NCBI RefSeq assembly: GCF_035503745.1
Contig: NZ_DATJTC010000044.1
Location: 1-64,000 of the forward strand
Direction: 5' to 3'
Length of the DNA: 64,000 nt
DNA from: Dyella_B sp035503745
Lineage (GTDB): Bacteria; Pseudomonadota; Gammaproteobacteria; Xanthomonadales; Rhodanobacteraceae
The notes under the pieces were generated by a model that did not search any database, had not been told where the DNA came from, and saw only the letters and a program-made list of their open reading frames with translations. The translations under genes and the position numbers were made by a program. Below, in pieces: positions 34,125 through 42,150 of the stretch. The first letter of the stretch is position 1, and each line of letters opens with the position of its first letter.

Positions 34125-34936
34125 ATCGTACCTACCTATTCGATGGGGCGATCCTGGCCGAGCACGCTGTCGATATCAGCGTATTGGACACATCCGCAGC
34201 GGTGTATCTGTACAGCGACTTAGACGGCGATGCCGCTCGCGTGGGGCCGATCCTTATCCCCGAAACCACCGAGACGCTGGCATTCGCTAACCGTCTGATC
34301 AATGCCGAAGACAGCCGCCGCTTCGCCACGAGCCTTCTGTTCCACCGAGGCACTCAGGAATCCTTGGTGGCGCATCTGTCCCAACTGCGCTATCTGGCAA
34401 CATCGCATGAAGCGGCTCGGCGTTACTTTCTGCGCTTTGCCGATACCCGCGCGCTGTACGCCTTGAGCCACGTGGCAACACCCGCCCAATTGCACGGCTT
34501 GTTGGGCCCCGTGTCGCGATGGACGTGGGTAGCGCCCGATAAAACCTTTCTGGAACTCACGGTGCCCTTAGGCTGGGCCGGCGAATCGTCGGCGCCCCCC
34601 TTGCACTTCTCACCCGAACAACTCCGAGCCTTCCTGAGGCAGTGCCGCTACCACGAACTGCTGCAGGCCACGCTAACGGCAAATCCATCATTGTCCAACC
34701 TCGGCAGCCTGGCCGAGCGACACACCTGGACCCAACGGGCGCATCAGTGGCTTCACCAGCACGGCATCAATCACGGTGGCATCCACGTGGCCGTGAATGA
34801 AGCGGTGTGGCGCACGCGCGGGGGTGCGTTGGCCGCCGAGACGTTTCCGGAGGTCGTTCGCCGAGCAGCGAGTGAGGGGCAACCCCAGGTGATCCGGGAG
34901 TGGGCGACCGCAGCTGCCAGCAAACGGAGCGCCTGA
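34121..34936 (+). CDS. DUF4123 type VI effector chaperone (TEC/Tap family)
   Basis: 271 residues; ATG overlaps the vgrG stop as ATGA. N-terminal YLFDGAILAEHAVDI, R.ATSLLFHRGTQESLVAHL and RYFLRFADTRAL correspond to the DUF4123 pattern in which a short beta domain ends in an R-F-x-D motif. Such adaptors load a specific effector onto the cognate VgrG; here the Tle1-type lipase two genes downstream is the obvious client. The C-terminal ~100 residues are helical and less conserved. Confidence 0.88.
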   Translation: MNRTYLFDGAILAEHAVDISVLDTSAAVYLYSDLDGDAARVGPILIPETTETLAFANRLINAEDSRRFATSLLFHRGTQESLVAHLSQLRYLATSHEAARRYFLRFADTRALYALSHVATPAQLHGLLGPVSRWTWVAPDKTFLELTVPLGWAGESSAPPLHFSPEQLRAFLRQCRYHELLQATLTANPSLSNLGSLAERHTWTQRAHQWLHQHGINHGGIHVAVNEAVWRTRGGALAAETFPEVVRRAASEGQPQVIREWATAAASKRSA

Positions 34937-34985
34937 CGGATCGGGTCGCCACATGTGTCGCACCAAAACAACGGAAAGGAATGAG

Positions 34986-35516
34986 ATGAACGTGAACTAT
35001 CGCAACGGACGCTGCATGCTATGGCTTCTGGTGCTTTGTCTGGGCCTGGCCGCCTGTAACGGCAAACCGGCCAAGGAGCCCATGACCGGGGTGATGCTCA
35101 CCGGTCTTGATCATTTGCCCGATCACCTCAGCGTGCAGCACTTTACGATCGATGGCACCGATGGGTTTCAAGCGGGAGATGGAGCGCGCGTTATTTGTTG
35201 CGCCCGTATCCCGATCGACTGGCACGAGGGCCTGACCGCCAAGGTGACGTGGAGCGTCAACAACTGGCGTGATTGCAAGGGCGAACATCACGAAGCGATC
35301 GTGCTGGTCACGCGTTACGACCATAACCCCGGCCACGTCTACGTGCATTTTCTGGCCGATGGCTCCGTGCGCGTGGTGCCCACCAGCAAGACGTATCTGG
35401 AACCTGATTACCCCGGTCCGCATGACGCGATACCAGAGAAATACCCGTGGGAGGTTTGGCCACCGATGCAGCACTGTCCGCAAGACTTCAGCGACCCTAA
35501 CAAGATCTACATGTAA
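34986..35516 (+). CDS. DUF3304-like lipoprotein, probable immunity protein to the adjacent lipase
   Basis: 176 residues from ATG 34986 (AAAGGAA upstream). Lipobox LGLAAC with lipidated Cys24, then a mature domain with paired Cys (VICCARIP, NWRDCKG) and a C-terminal HCPQDFSDPNKIYM. DUF3304-type lipoproteins are commonly encoded next to DUF2235 lipase effectors and are thought to protect the periplasm of the producer. It directly precedes the lipase gene (12-nt gap). Family assignment is from pattern memory. Confidence 0.75.
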   Translation: MNVNYRNGRCMLWLLVLCLGLAACNGKPAKEPMTGVMLTGLDHLPDHLSVQHFTIDGTDGFQAGDGARVICCARIPIDWHEGLTAKVTWSVNNWRDCKGEHHEAIVLVTRYDHNPGHVYVHFLADGSVRVVPTSKTYLEPDYPGPHDAIPEKYPWEVWPPMQHCPQDFSDPNKIYM

Positions 35517-35528
35517 GGAAGCTCAACC

Positions 35529-37445
35529 ATGGCTATGGAAGTTCGCATGCACCCGCTCGGCCCCACGCCGGGCATCATCCAAGCGTTGCCCACGCGCATC
35601 CCGCGCACCGAGCACTGCGAGTTTACGCTCCATATCGGTTTGTTTTTCGACGGCACCGGCAATAACAAGGACTGGGATAACGCCGACGATTGCACGAAGG
35701 GTAAGGGCACGCAGTACGAACGACGTTGCCACAGCAATGTGGCACGACTCTTCGGGGCGTACCCCGCGAATCGCCCAAAAGGCTATTACCCGATCTATAT
35801 AGAAGGCCTCGGCACGCCATGCCCTGCCATTGGCGAAGACACGCCGACGACGTTGGGAGGCGCCATGGCCGAAGGCGGCGACGGGCGTATCAATCTCGGC
35901 CTGCTGCAACTGCTCAACACCATTCACATCGCTGCATCGCCGACCAACCAGCCGGCGTTGACGGATGACATCATCAAGGCGCTGTGCCGCCATGGTCGCG
36001 GCTCACTGGTCACGCCCAGCTCACCGGTGCTTTCGGCCCAAGTGGGTCCGTTTGCGTTGCCGCCGCTCAGTGACGATGCGGTGACACTGGCCAAGGTGAA
36101 CCGCTCCACGGTGGGCGGGCTGTTGATGGGAGCCTTTGGCACGGACCGCGAGCATGCGCTGAGCTTCTATCGAGGGCAAATCTATGCCATCACCCAATTC
36201 CTCCAGAACTCGCCCCGGCCCAAGCCGATCGAGATCATGCTCGATGTATTCGGCTTTTCGCGCGGCGCCGCCGAGGCGCGCGTATTTTGCAGTTGGCTGA
36301 GCGAGTTGGCGCCCCAAGACACGTTGTGTGGCCTGCCTTTGACGACGCGTTTTCTCGGCCTTTTCGATACGGTAGCGTCCGTAGGCATTCCCAGTGCACC
36401 GGCCAGCACCTACAACCTCACCAACGGGCACTTTGCCTGGGCGCAGCCCCAATCGTTGCGCGTGCCCACCCAGGTGAAAAACTGCCTGCACTTGGTCGCC
36501 ATGCACGAAAACCGCGCGTCGTTTCCGCTGGACTTGGTGCGCACCGAGGGCGGGTTGCCAAGTAACTGCCAGGAGTTTGCCTTTCCCGGCATGCATTCGG
36601 ATGTGGGCGGCGGCTATGCGCCCAATGAGCAGGGGCGCGGCACCATCGGCGGCAGCCTGGATGCTCAGGACAGCGACAAGCTATCGCAGGTCTCGCTGTC
36701 GATCATGTTGAAGGCCGCACAGGCGGCGGGTGTGCCGTTGGATACGACACTCGCATACAACAAAGATGAGAAATACACCCCGTTCATCGTAGATAAGGCC
36801 GTCCAAACCGCCTACGAAAATTTCCATCGCCTACGCGGCAACGAGCAGCGGCAGATGGGCGATTGGCTGCTTTCCTATCTGGCGTGGCGCTATCAGGTGC
36901 GCGCCGGGTATTCGCAACTGCCGTGGCACGCCCGCGCCCACGCCAGCGATCGCGATGATCTGGACGGCGCCAATGGACTGCTGCGCGACGACATTGCATC
37001 CCTGGACAACACCGAAGGCGTTTGGAAGTCCACCTATTCGCAGGCATGGGACAAGTTGCTGGGTATCACCTTTGTGCGTAACGACGCCAAGGCCGTGCGC
37101 CATATGGCGCCGGAGGCGCGCGACATCCTCAAACGGCTGCGTGCCCAGCCCGCCTCGCGGGAAGCGGAGGCGTTGATTTTCAGTACCTATGCGCACGATT
37201 CGGTGGCAGGCTTCCGGCCTTTTGATCAAATCAAGATTTTGTGCCACGAGGTTCTGCCCATGCACTGGGACTTGGAGGGTTATCTGCGCTACCGCCGTTT
37301 CTGGACCGGCAACGACAAGGCGTTGACGCTGCTGATCGAGCCACCCAAGCCATCGCTTTACGAGGAGCAGGCGGCGCAAATGCAGCAGACCGTCAACATG
37401 AAGGGCTACGGCATCGGCGACGTGTTTCCGCCCGGTGGTTGGTGA
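35529..37445 (+). CDS. tle1: Tle1-type type VI phospholipase effector (DUF2235)
   Basis: 638 residues, AAGGAAG upstream. Lipase core begins LHIGLFFDGTGNNKDWDN; nucleophile GFSRGAAEAR (Ser244), LGLFDTVASVGIP (Asp280) and FPGMHSDVGGGY (His356) form the catalytic triad. Residues ~440-638 form a C-terminal helical region expected to contact membranes. Delivered to target-cell periplasm on VgrG/PAAR to hydrolyse phospholipids. Lies within hcp-vgrG-DUF4123-immunity-tle1-PAAR. Confidence 0.93.
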   Translation: MAMEVRMHPLGPTPGIIQALPTRIPRTEHCEFTLHIGLFFDGTGNNKDWDNADDCTKGKGTQYERRCHSNVARLFGAYPANRPKGYYPIYIEGLGTPCPAIGEDTPTTLGGAMAEGGDGRINLGLLQLLNTIHIAASPTNQPALTDDIIKALCRHGRGSLVTPSSPVLSAQVGPFALPPLSDDAVTLAKVNRSTVGGLLMGAFGTDREHALSFYRGQIYAITQFLQNSPRPKPIEIMLDVFGFSRGAAEARVFCSWLSELAPQDTLCGLPLTTRFLGLFDTVASVGIPSAPASTYNLTNGHFAWAQPQSLRVPTQVKNCLHLVAMHENRASFPLDLVRTEGGLPSNCQEFAFPGMHSDVGGGYAPNEQGRGTIGGSLDAQDSDKLSQVSLSIMLKAAQAAGVPLDTTLAYNKDEKYTPFIVDKAVQTAYENFHRLRGNEQRQMGDWLLSYLAWRYQVRAGYSQLPWHARAHASDRDDLDGANGLLRDDIASLDNTEGVWKSTYSQAWDKLLGITFVRNDAKAVRHMAPEARDILKRLRAQPASREAEALIFSTYAHDSVAGFRPFDQIKILCHEVLPMHWDLEGYLRYRRFWTGNDKALTLLIEPPKPSLYEEQAAQMQQTVNMKGYGIGDVFPPGGW

Positions 37446-37535
37446 GGGCACACGCGGATCGCCGTGAGGAGCGATCCCCCTGATGCGTCCGAAGCTCGCC
37501 GATGAGCTATTTGTCACAACCCAAAAGGCTTCCCT

Positions 37536-37790
37536 ATGTCCGCCATCGTCCTGGTAGGTCATCGCCATTCATGCCCTATCCACGGTGACGGCACCGTTAC
37601 CACCGGTACCCGTGGTGTCACCGTCAATGGGAGCGCGGTCGCATGCATCGGCGATCACACCAGCTGCGGCGCCGTAATCACCACCGGTTCATCATCCACC
37701 TTCGGCGGACAAGGCATCGCCTACGTGGGATGTCAGACCAGTCACGGTGGCACACTGGTGGAAGGCGATGACAGCTGGCAAGTCGGGTGA
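37536..37790 (+). CDS. PAAR-domain spike tip protein
   Basis: 84 residues, almost entirely PAAR: GHRHSCPIHGDGTVTTGTRG, VNGSAVACIGDHTSCG, ITTGSSSTFGGQGIAYVGC. The Cys/His set for the metal at the cone tip is present. It caps the VgrG trimer and sharpens the spike. Stand-alone, so the lipase upstream is not fused to it. Confidence 0.92.
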   Translation: MSAIVLVGHRHSCPIHGDGTVTTGTRGVTVNGSAVACIGDHTSCGAVITTGSSSTFGGQGIAYVGCQTSHGGTLVEGDDSWQVG

Positions 37791-37814
37791 TGGCGCAACC
37801 ATCTAGGGGGCGGC

Positions 37815-38120
37815 GTGGCGTCCTCGACAGAATCCCATCGCCTGACCATCCTCACCCGCGAAGAGATCGACGAGCTTTACGGCTTGCCGCAGTTCACCGA
37901 AGACGACCGGCACACCTATTTTGACGCTAGTCCTATCGAACAGGTCGCCGTGGATGAGCGCCGCGGCATGACCTGCGTCTATCTGGTCTGGGGGCTGGGC
38001 TGTCTGAAGGCCAAGGGCCTTGATGCCGATCGCTACGAATTCCTGGTCTATCGCCAACTTTGCGAGGCTCTGGACGCGGGCAATGTCTATATTCAGGACA
38101 GCCACGCGTTCGGGCAAAGC
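37815..38120 (+). pseudogene. Remnant of a Tn3-family transposase
   Basis: GTG-started frame whose first ~65 residues match the DUF4158 N-terminal domain of Tn3-type transposases (LTREEIDELYGLPQFTEDDR, YFDASPIEQVAVD, LGCLKAKG), then jumps to YRQLCEALDAGNVYIQDS, a segment from the middle of such enzymes. A large internal deletion is implied. It continues in frame into MFS sequence, making a chimeric 190-codon open frame (37815-38387). Confidence 0.7.
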
Positions 38121-38387
38121 GCGTCAACCCGCTTGCAGCTGCCGCCTCCGCTCGCCGCTTGTGCGGTCGCGCAACGCGGAAAACTCGCCGGCATTGCGAT
38201 TCCAGACGGCTACGAGCAGGCAGCCACCGCGGCGCTAAGACATGCGATCAAAGTTTCCTTTGTCCGTGGATTCCGTTGGGTGATGCTGGTTGCCGCAGGG
38301 CTGGCGCTATTGAGCGCCGTCAGCGCAGCGCTGTGCATGCAAGGAAAGGCCGCGGTGCGCAGGCAGGAAGGTAGGCACGCGGATTGA
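38121..38387 (+). pseudogene. C-terminal remnant of a DHA2-type MFS transporter
   Basis: The end of the chimeric frame reads AQRGKLAGIAIPDG, ALRHAIKVSFVRGFRWVMLV and then the last membrane helix LALLSAVSAALCM, the usual C-terminus of DHA2/EmrB exporters. With 30404-30571 it forms the two ends of one transporter gene. Twelve of its fourteen helices are missing. Confidence 0.7.
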
Positions 38388-38420
38388 CGCCAGCGGTTGC
38401 AATGCTGGCGGCGTTAGGAA

Positions 38421-40184
38421 TCAGGGATGGCTGGGGCAACCCTGGCCTGACTGGACGGCGACGACCGCCTGATCGCGGGTTTCCACTTGCCGTGCGTAGC
38501 AAGCGCCGGATGAGTCATTGAAACGGTAGGACTGCTGCCCACGTTGTCCGCGCGAGCCGGTGATGGAAGTGCCGGCAGCGTTGAAATCGGTGTTGCTGTG
38601 GCTGACCAGATGGTTGTCCAGCGTAGACCAGAAGACCACGTGGCCGTCCTGGGTGCGCTGCCGTTTGCTCAGGTACCCTTGATGCATGGTGATGTCGGCG
38701 GTGAAGTCGCCGTCCGCGTGAACCTGTTTATGGATCTGGATAAGCAACGGGTAGTCAAGGCGATGCGTGTACTGGATGGTACCCGCGCCGGTGGTAACGC
38801 GCAGGTCATCGACGACACGCGTGTGCATGGCAATATGCTGGTTATAGATGTCCTTCGACGGATGGTCGAAGCTCTGCAGGTTGGCGAAATTCGACTGTTG
38901 TTCGATACGGGTAACCACCTTGCCGTGCGAGGTCTGCAGTTCACCGGCTATGACGTACTGGCCGTTTTGCAGGGTATCGACGTCGCCGTGCAGGGTGCCG
39001 CCGGCGCCCTGGGTAAAGTGGCGCTGCACGTGCGGTTGCTGGCCATTCGGTTGGGCGGCAAGCGTATTTTGGATGAGCTTGCCGGTGACCACTTCGCTTC
39101 CATGGTCGCGCCATGCCAGCAGATTGGCAGCGAGACTGAAGAAGTCGTGCGCGCCTAGCACACGCACCGCTACAGTATGTGTCCTGCCATCGTCGAGCTG
39201 TGCGGCGAAAGGCGTCAAATCCATGCGATAGGGCGTGAAGTTGAGCGTCTGGATATCGGTCGTGGGCCGCCACAGATTGGGGTCCACGCCTCCGGTATAG
39301 GTCCATGGATAGACCGGCGCGCGACCGGCCGGCTGCCCGTCGATGCTCACCGCCACCTCGCGGAAGTTGCCACCGGGGCACTGTTCCAGCGGATCGCCGG
39401 CGTTGGGCGGCCCGAGTGAGAATTCGCGCGTGGGTTGCATGTCGGCATCGTCCACGCACATATACCATTGCTCGTCCACGGCCTGGCTTTGGGCGATCAG
39501 ATCCAGGGCCAGGCGCTCGACGTTGCGCGGCAGGATAATGGAGCGTGAAAGGGCCTCCTCGGCATTGCGCACATCCACCGGATGCCCGTTGCTGTCGCCA
39601 ACCAGACCGATGGTGAGATCGGCCGGCGGCGCACGCTTGCTTTGCGCCTTGGCCGGATAAAACACCAGGCGCGCGGTGCCAAGGATCACGCCCGAGCGCG
39701 TGGCATCGACCCAGTTGTTGAGAATCGTTTGGCCATGCCCGGCGTCGCGGAACAGGCTGGCATAGTCGGTCACGTCGCGCTCGACGTGCCAATGGGGACT
39801 GACCTTGGCCCCCGGCTCTTGCGTGGTGCCATAGAAGAGGTTTACGCCCTTAAGCCACAAGCTGGCCGTGCGGTCGTATTGCCGCCCGGCGGTCACCGAG
39901 AAATCCACCTCCAATACCACTTTGGACCATGGGCCCGCACATTGCGCGGGCGGCGTGTATACCCATTCGCGGGGCCTTGCCGCGCGCGAAGTGGCTTGGC
40001 CATGGTCATCGAAGGCGACATCGGTATAGAGCGTGGCGACGCAGGGCTTGCCGGCAGGTTGCGCCACCGGTGCATCGGCGATGGCAACGCCTCGGTCGCC
40101 TACGGCCGGTGACGTTTGCGCGGCCGCGAGCGTGCTCGACAGGCCCAGTGCAAGGGCCAGGCCCGAGCGAAAGAGAAGTTGCAT
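38421..40184 (-). CDS. PNGase A-like peptide-N-glycan amidase, secreted
   Basis: 587 residues from ATG 40184, with a signal peptide (MQLLFRSGLALALGLSSTLA, cleavage near AAAQT). The body resembles the peptide-N4-(N-acetyl-beta-glucosaminyl)asparagine amidase A family: VLEVDFSVTAGRQYDRTASL, GVNLFYGTTQEPG, WHVERDVTDYASLF, NAEEALSRSIILPRNVERL and a Gly-rich PVYPWTYTGG. Members release N-linked glycans from glycoproteins. Last gene of the glycan locus (46-bp gap after the sulfotransferase-like gene). Activity on plant or other N-glycans is inferred from neighbours; the match is from recalled motifs. Confidence 0.75.
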   Translation of the reverse strand: MQLLFRSGLALALGLSSTLAAAQTSPAVGDRGVAIADAPVAQPAGKPCVATLYTDVAFDDHGQATSRAARPREWVYTPPAQCAGPWSKVVLEVDFSVTAGRQYDRTASLWLKGVNLFYGTTQEPGAKVSPHWHVERDVTDYASLFRDAGHGQTILNNWVDATRSGVILGTARLVFYPAKAQSKRAPPADLTIGLVGDSNGHPVDVRNAEEALSRSIILPRNVERLALDLIAQSQAVDEQWYMCVDDADMQPTREFSLGPPNAGDPLEQCPGGNFREVAVSIDGQPAGRAPVYPWTYTGGVDPNLWRPTTDIQTLNFTPYRMDLTPFAAQLDDGRTHTVAVRVLGAHDFFSLAANLLAWRDHGSEVVTGKLIQNTLAAQPNGQQPHVQRHFTQGAGGTLHGDVDTLQNGQYVIAGELQTSHGKVVTRIEQQSNFANLQSFDHPSKDIYNQHIAMHTRVVDDLRVTTGAGTIQYTHRLDYPLLIQIHKQVHADGDFTADITMHQGYLSKRQRTQDGHVVFWSTLDNHLVSHSNTDFNAAGTSITGSRGQRGQQSYRFNDSSGACYARQVETRDQAVVAVQSGQGCPSHP

Positions 40185-40230
40185 GAAAGTCATTCCGCGA
40201 TGGCTTGGAACGCTAAGCGCACCGGAGCCG

Positions 40231-41076
40231 TTACACAATCGGCACATTATTGACGTTGTTCTTAGGATCCATCCAGAACGCCTCGTTTGCAAAGCGTCCG
40301 AAGATGTCGCGCGGCAAGGTGGGTTGACGTTCGATCGAGGTCACCTTCGGCCGGACCGAGTGCAGGCCGGGCATGCCCACGCGCGCATCGAATTCGTCGG
40401 CGTTGTATTCAATGTGATCGAAATCGTGCTCGAACCAGGGTTCTTCCAGGAACTGGTAGACCGCACGCATGGCCGTGGCCGGATCGCGCACCAGGCTCTC
40501 ATAGGTAAGCATCAGCAGGTGTTTTTCCGCGTACTGCCCATAGAAGGCTTCCTTGGTCGCCTGGTAGGCAAAGCCGACCATGCCGCGCGGATCGGTCAAT
40601 GCTTCAACGCGCGAGTACACCGTGGTGTTGGTGTCAAAGCGGAACACCTTGCTGACGCTGACCGGTTGCCGCTGCACCAGGCGCTCCATGCTGTCCAGCA
40701 CCCATGCCAGCTGGCGCACGCAGGCAATGACTTTCACCCCGGGAAACAGCGTATTGAGCAGCTGCATGCGGCTGCACCACAGCCGGCTGGTGTCGAACAC
40801 CGCGCTGGCGTCGGCCTGGACCGAGTAGAAGTTTTCGACCAGCCCGCGTAGCAGTGCGACACGTTGCTGGTCGGAGACGTCGAAAGAAAAATCGTTCTTG
40901 CTGCTGGCTTCGGCCATCACCACGCCCATGATGTCGGCGAGCGGGCTGGTCATGCCGGCGCGAAAGCGCGGATTCTGATTGAGGATGGCGGCCAGCAGCG
41001 TGGTGCCAGCGCGCGGCAACCCGGAAATGAAATGGAAACTCCGTGCGGTGGTGCGGGCTTCTGGTGTGGCGGGCAT
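40231..41076 (-). CDS. Sulfotransferase-family protein
   Basis: 281 residues from ATG 41076 (CTGGAGA upstream). The PAPS-binding loop FISGLPRAGTTLLAAILNQN is at residues ~16-35 and a 3'-phosphate-binding-like VKVIACVRQLAWVLDSMERL follows. C-terminal YESLVRDPATAMRAVYQFLE is typical of Sulfotransfer_1/3. Cytoplasmic; acceptor unknown. Position between the LacI regulator and PNGase-like genes is unusual for a catabolic locus. Long upstream frame to 41319 overlaps the LacI gene and is not used. Confidence 0.88.
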   Translation of the reverse strand: MPATPEARTTARSFHFISGLPRAGTTLLAAILNQNPRFRAGMTSPLADIMGVVMAEASSKNDFSFDVSDQQRVALLRGLVENFYSVQADASAVFDTSRLWCSRMQLLNTLFPGVKVIACVRQLAWVLDSMERLVQRQPVSVSKVFRFDTNTTVYSRVEALTDPRGMVGFAYQATKEAFYGQYAEKHLLMLTYESLVRDPATAMRAVYQFLEEPWFEHDFDHIEYNADEFDARVGMPGLHSVRPKVTSIERQPTLPRDIFGRFANEAFWMDPKNNVNNVPIV

Positions 41077-41126
41077 GTAAGCAGTCTCCAGTCGAATCGG
41101 TGGCGCAGGGAGGAAGATCGCGCCGT

Positions 41127-42134
41127 TCAGGGCGCGTGCGCCGTCGACGCGCGCATGCGCATTTCGTAGCCTACCTCCACCATGCGGGCTTCTCCCTTGC
41201 CTAGCACGCGAAGCAGCAGTTCTTCGGTAGCACGCTTGCCCATTTCGCGTACAGGCTGGTGGACGGTGGTCAGCGGCGGCCAGACTTGCGTGGCGATGGT
41301 GGTGTCGTCGAAGCCGCAAATGGACATCTCGCCGGGCACCGCCACGCCGGCTTCCGCGGCCGCCCAGATGGCCCCGACGGCCATGTCGTCGTCGGCGGCG
41401 AAAATGGCGGTCGGCCGGCGCTTCAACGCGAGCAGCCGGCGTGCGGCGGCCACGCCCGATTCGAAGGAAAACTGCCCTTGCACCATGTAGGCGGGGTTTT
41501 CCTTCAAGCCCACGCGCTTGAGGCCATCGCGGTAGCCGGCGAGGCGCCAGATACCCGCGCCATGCTTGGGATCGCCAATGATGTGCGCGATGCGGCGATG
41601 CCCGAGCGTCGCCAGATGCTCCACCATCGCCGCGGCGGCCTCGCGTTCGCGCAGCATCACGCCGATGCAGCCCTTGGGCTGGCGCGGGGCGATCGAGGCA
41701 AAGGGAAGGTCGCTCTTGCGCAGGTGATCGAGCAGTTTGGGATGGTCGGTGATGGGTGGCGTAAGGATCAACCCGTCGGGCCGGTGCCGCCAGAGGATGC
41801 TCTCCACGCGTTCGACGAAGTCAGGCGCCGTGGAGACCAGCGGCCGCACCATCATGCTGTATTGCTGCGCCTCGCACGCTTCCAATACGCCGGCCTGCAC
41901 TTCCATGATGTAGCTGGGCGACAGGTTGTCGTAGAGCAGGCCGATCATGAAGGACCGGTTCGTCGCCAGGCTGCGCGCGGAGGTGAGCGGCCGGTAATGG
42001 AGGTCCGCGACGGCCGCAAGCACGCGTTCGCGCACCGGGTCGCGTACGTTCGGCTCGTTGTTGAGCACGCGCGACACGGTTTTTTTCGAGGTGCCCGATG
42101 CGCGGGCAACATCGTTGATGGTCACACGAGACAT
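41127..42134 (-). CDS. LacI-family transcriptional regulator of the glycan locus
   Basis: 335 residues from ATG 42134. Helix-turn-helix VTINDVARASGTSKKTVSRV with hinge VAD.HYRPLTSARSLATNRS, then a periplasmic-binding-like sugar domain (IGLLYDNLSPSYIMEVQ, AIFAADDDMAVGAIWAA, ICGFDDTTIATQVWPPLTTV). It lies 16 bp after the GH2 gene and is probably transcribed with it. The palindrome TTGACACCGGTGTCAA upstream of glucokinase is the kind of site LacI proteins bind, making this regulator its likely reader. Confidence 0.93.
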   Translation of the reverse strand: MSRVTINDVARASGTSKKTVSRVLNNEPNVRDPVRERVLAAVADLHYRPLTSARSLATNRSFMIGLLYDNLSPSYIMEVQAGVLEACEAQQYSMMVRPLVSTAPDFVERVESILWRHRPDGLILTPPITDHPKLLDHLRKSDLPFASIAPRQPKGCIGVMLREREAAAAMVEHLATLGHRRIAHIIGDPKHGAGIWRLAGYRDGLKRVGLKENPAYMVQGQFSFESGVAAARRLLALKRRPTAIFAADDDMAVGAIWAAAEAGVAVPGEMSICGFDDTTIATQVWPPLTTVHQPVREMGKRATEELLLRVLGKGEARMVEVGYEMRMRASTAHAP

Positions 42135-42150
42135 GGAGGCCCTTGCGTCT

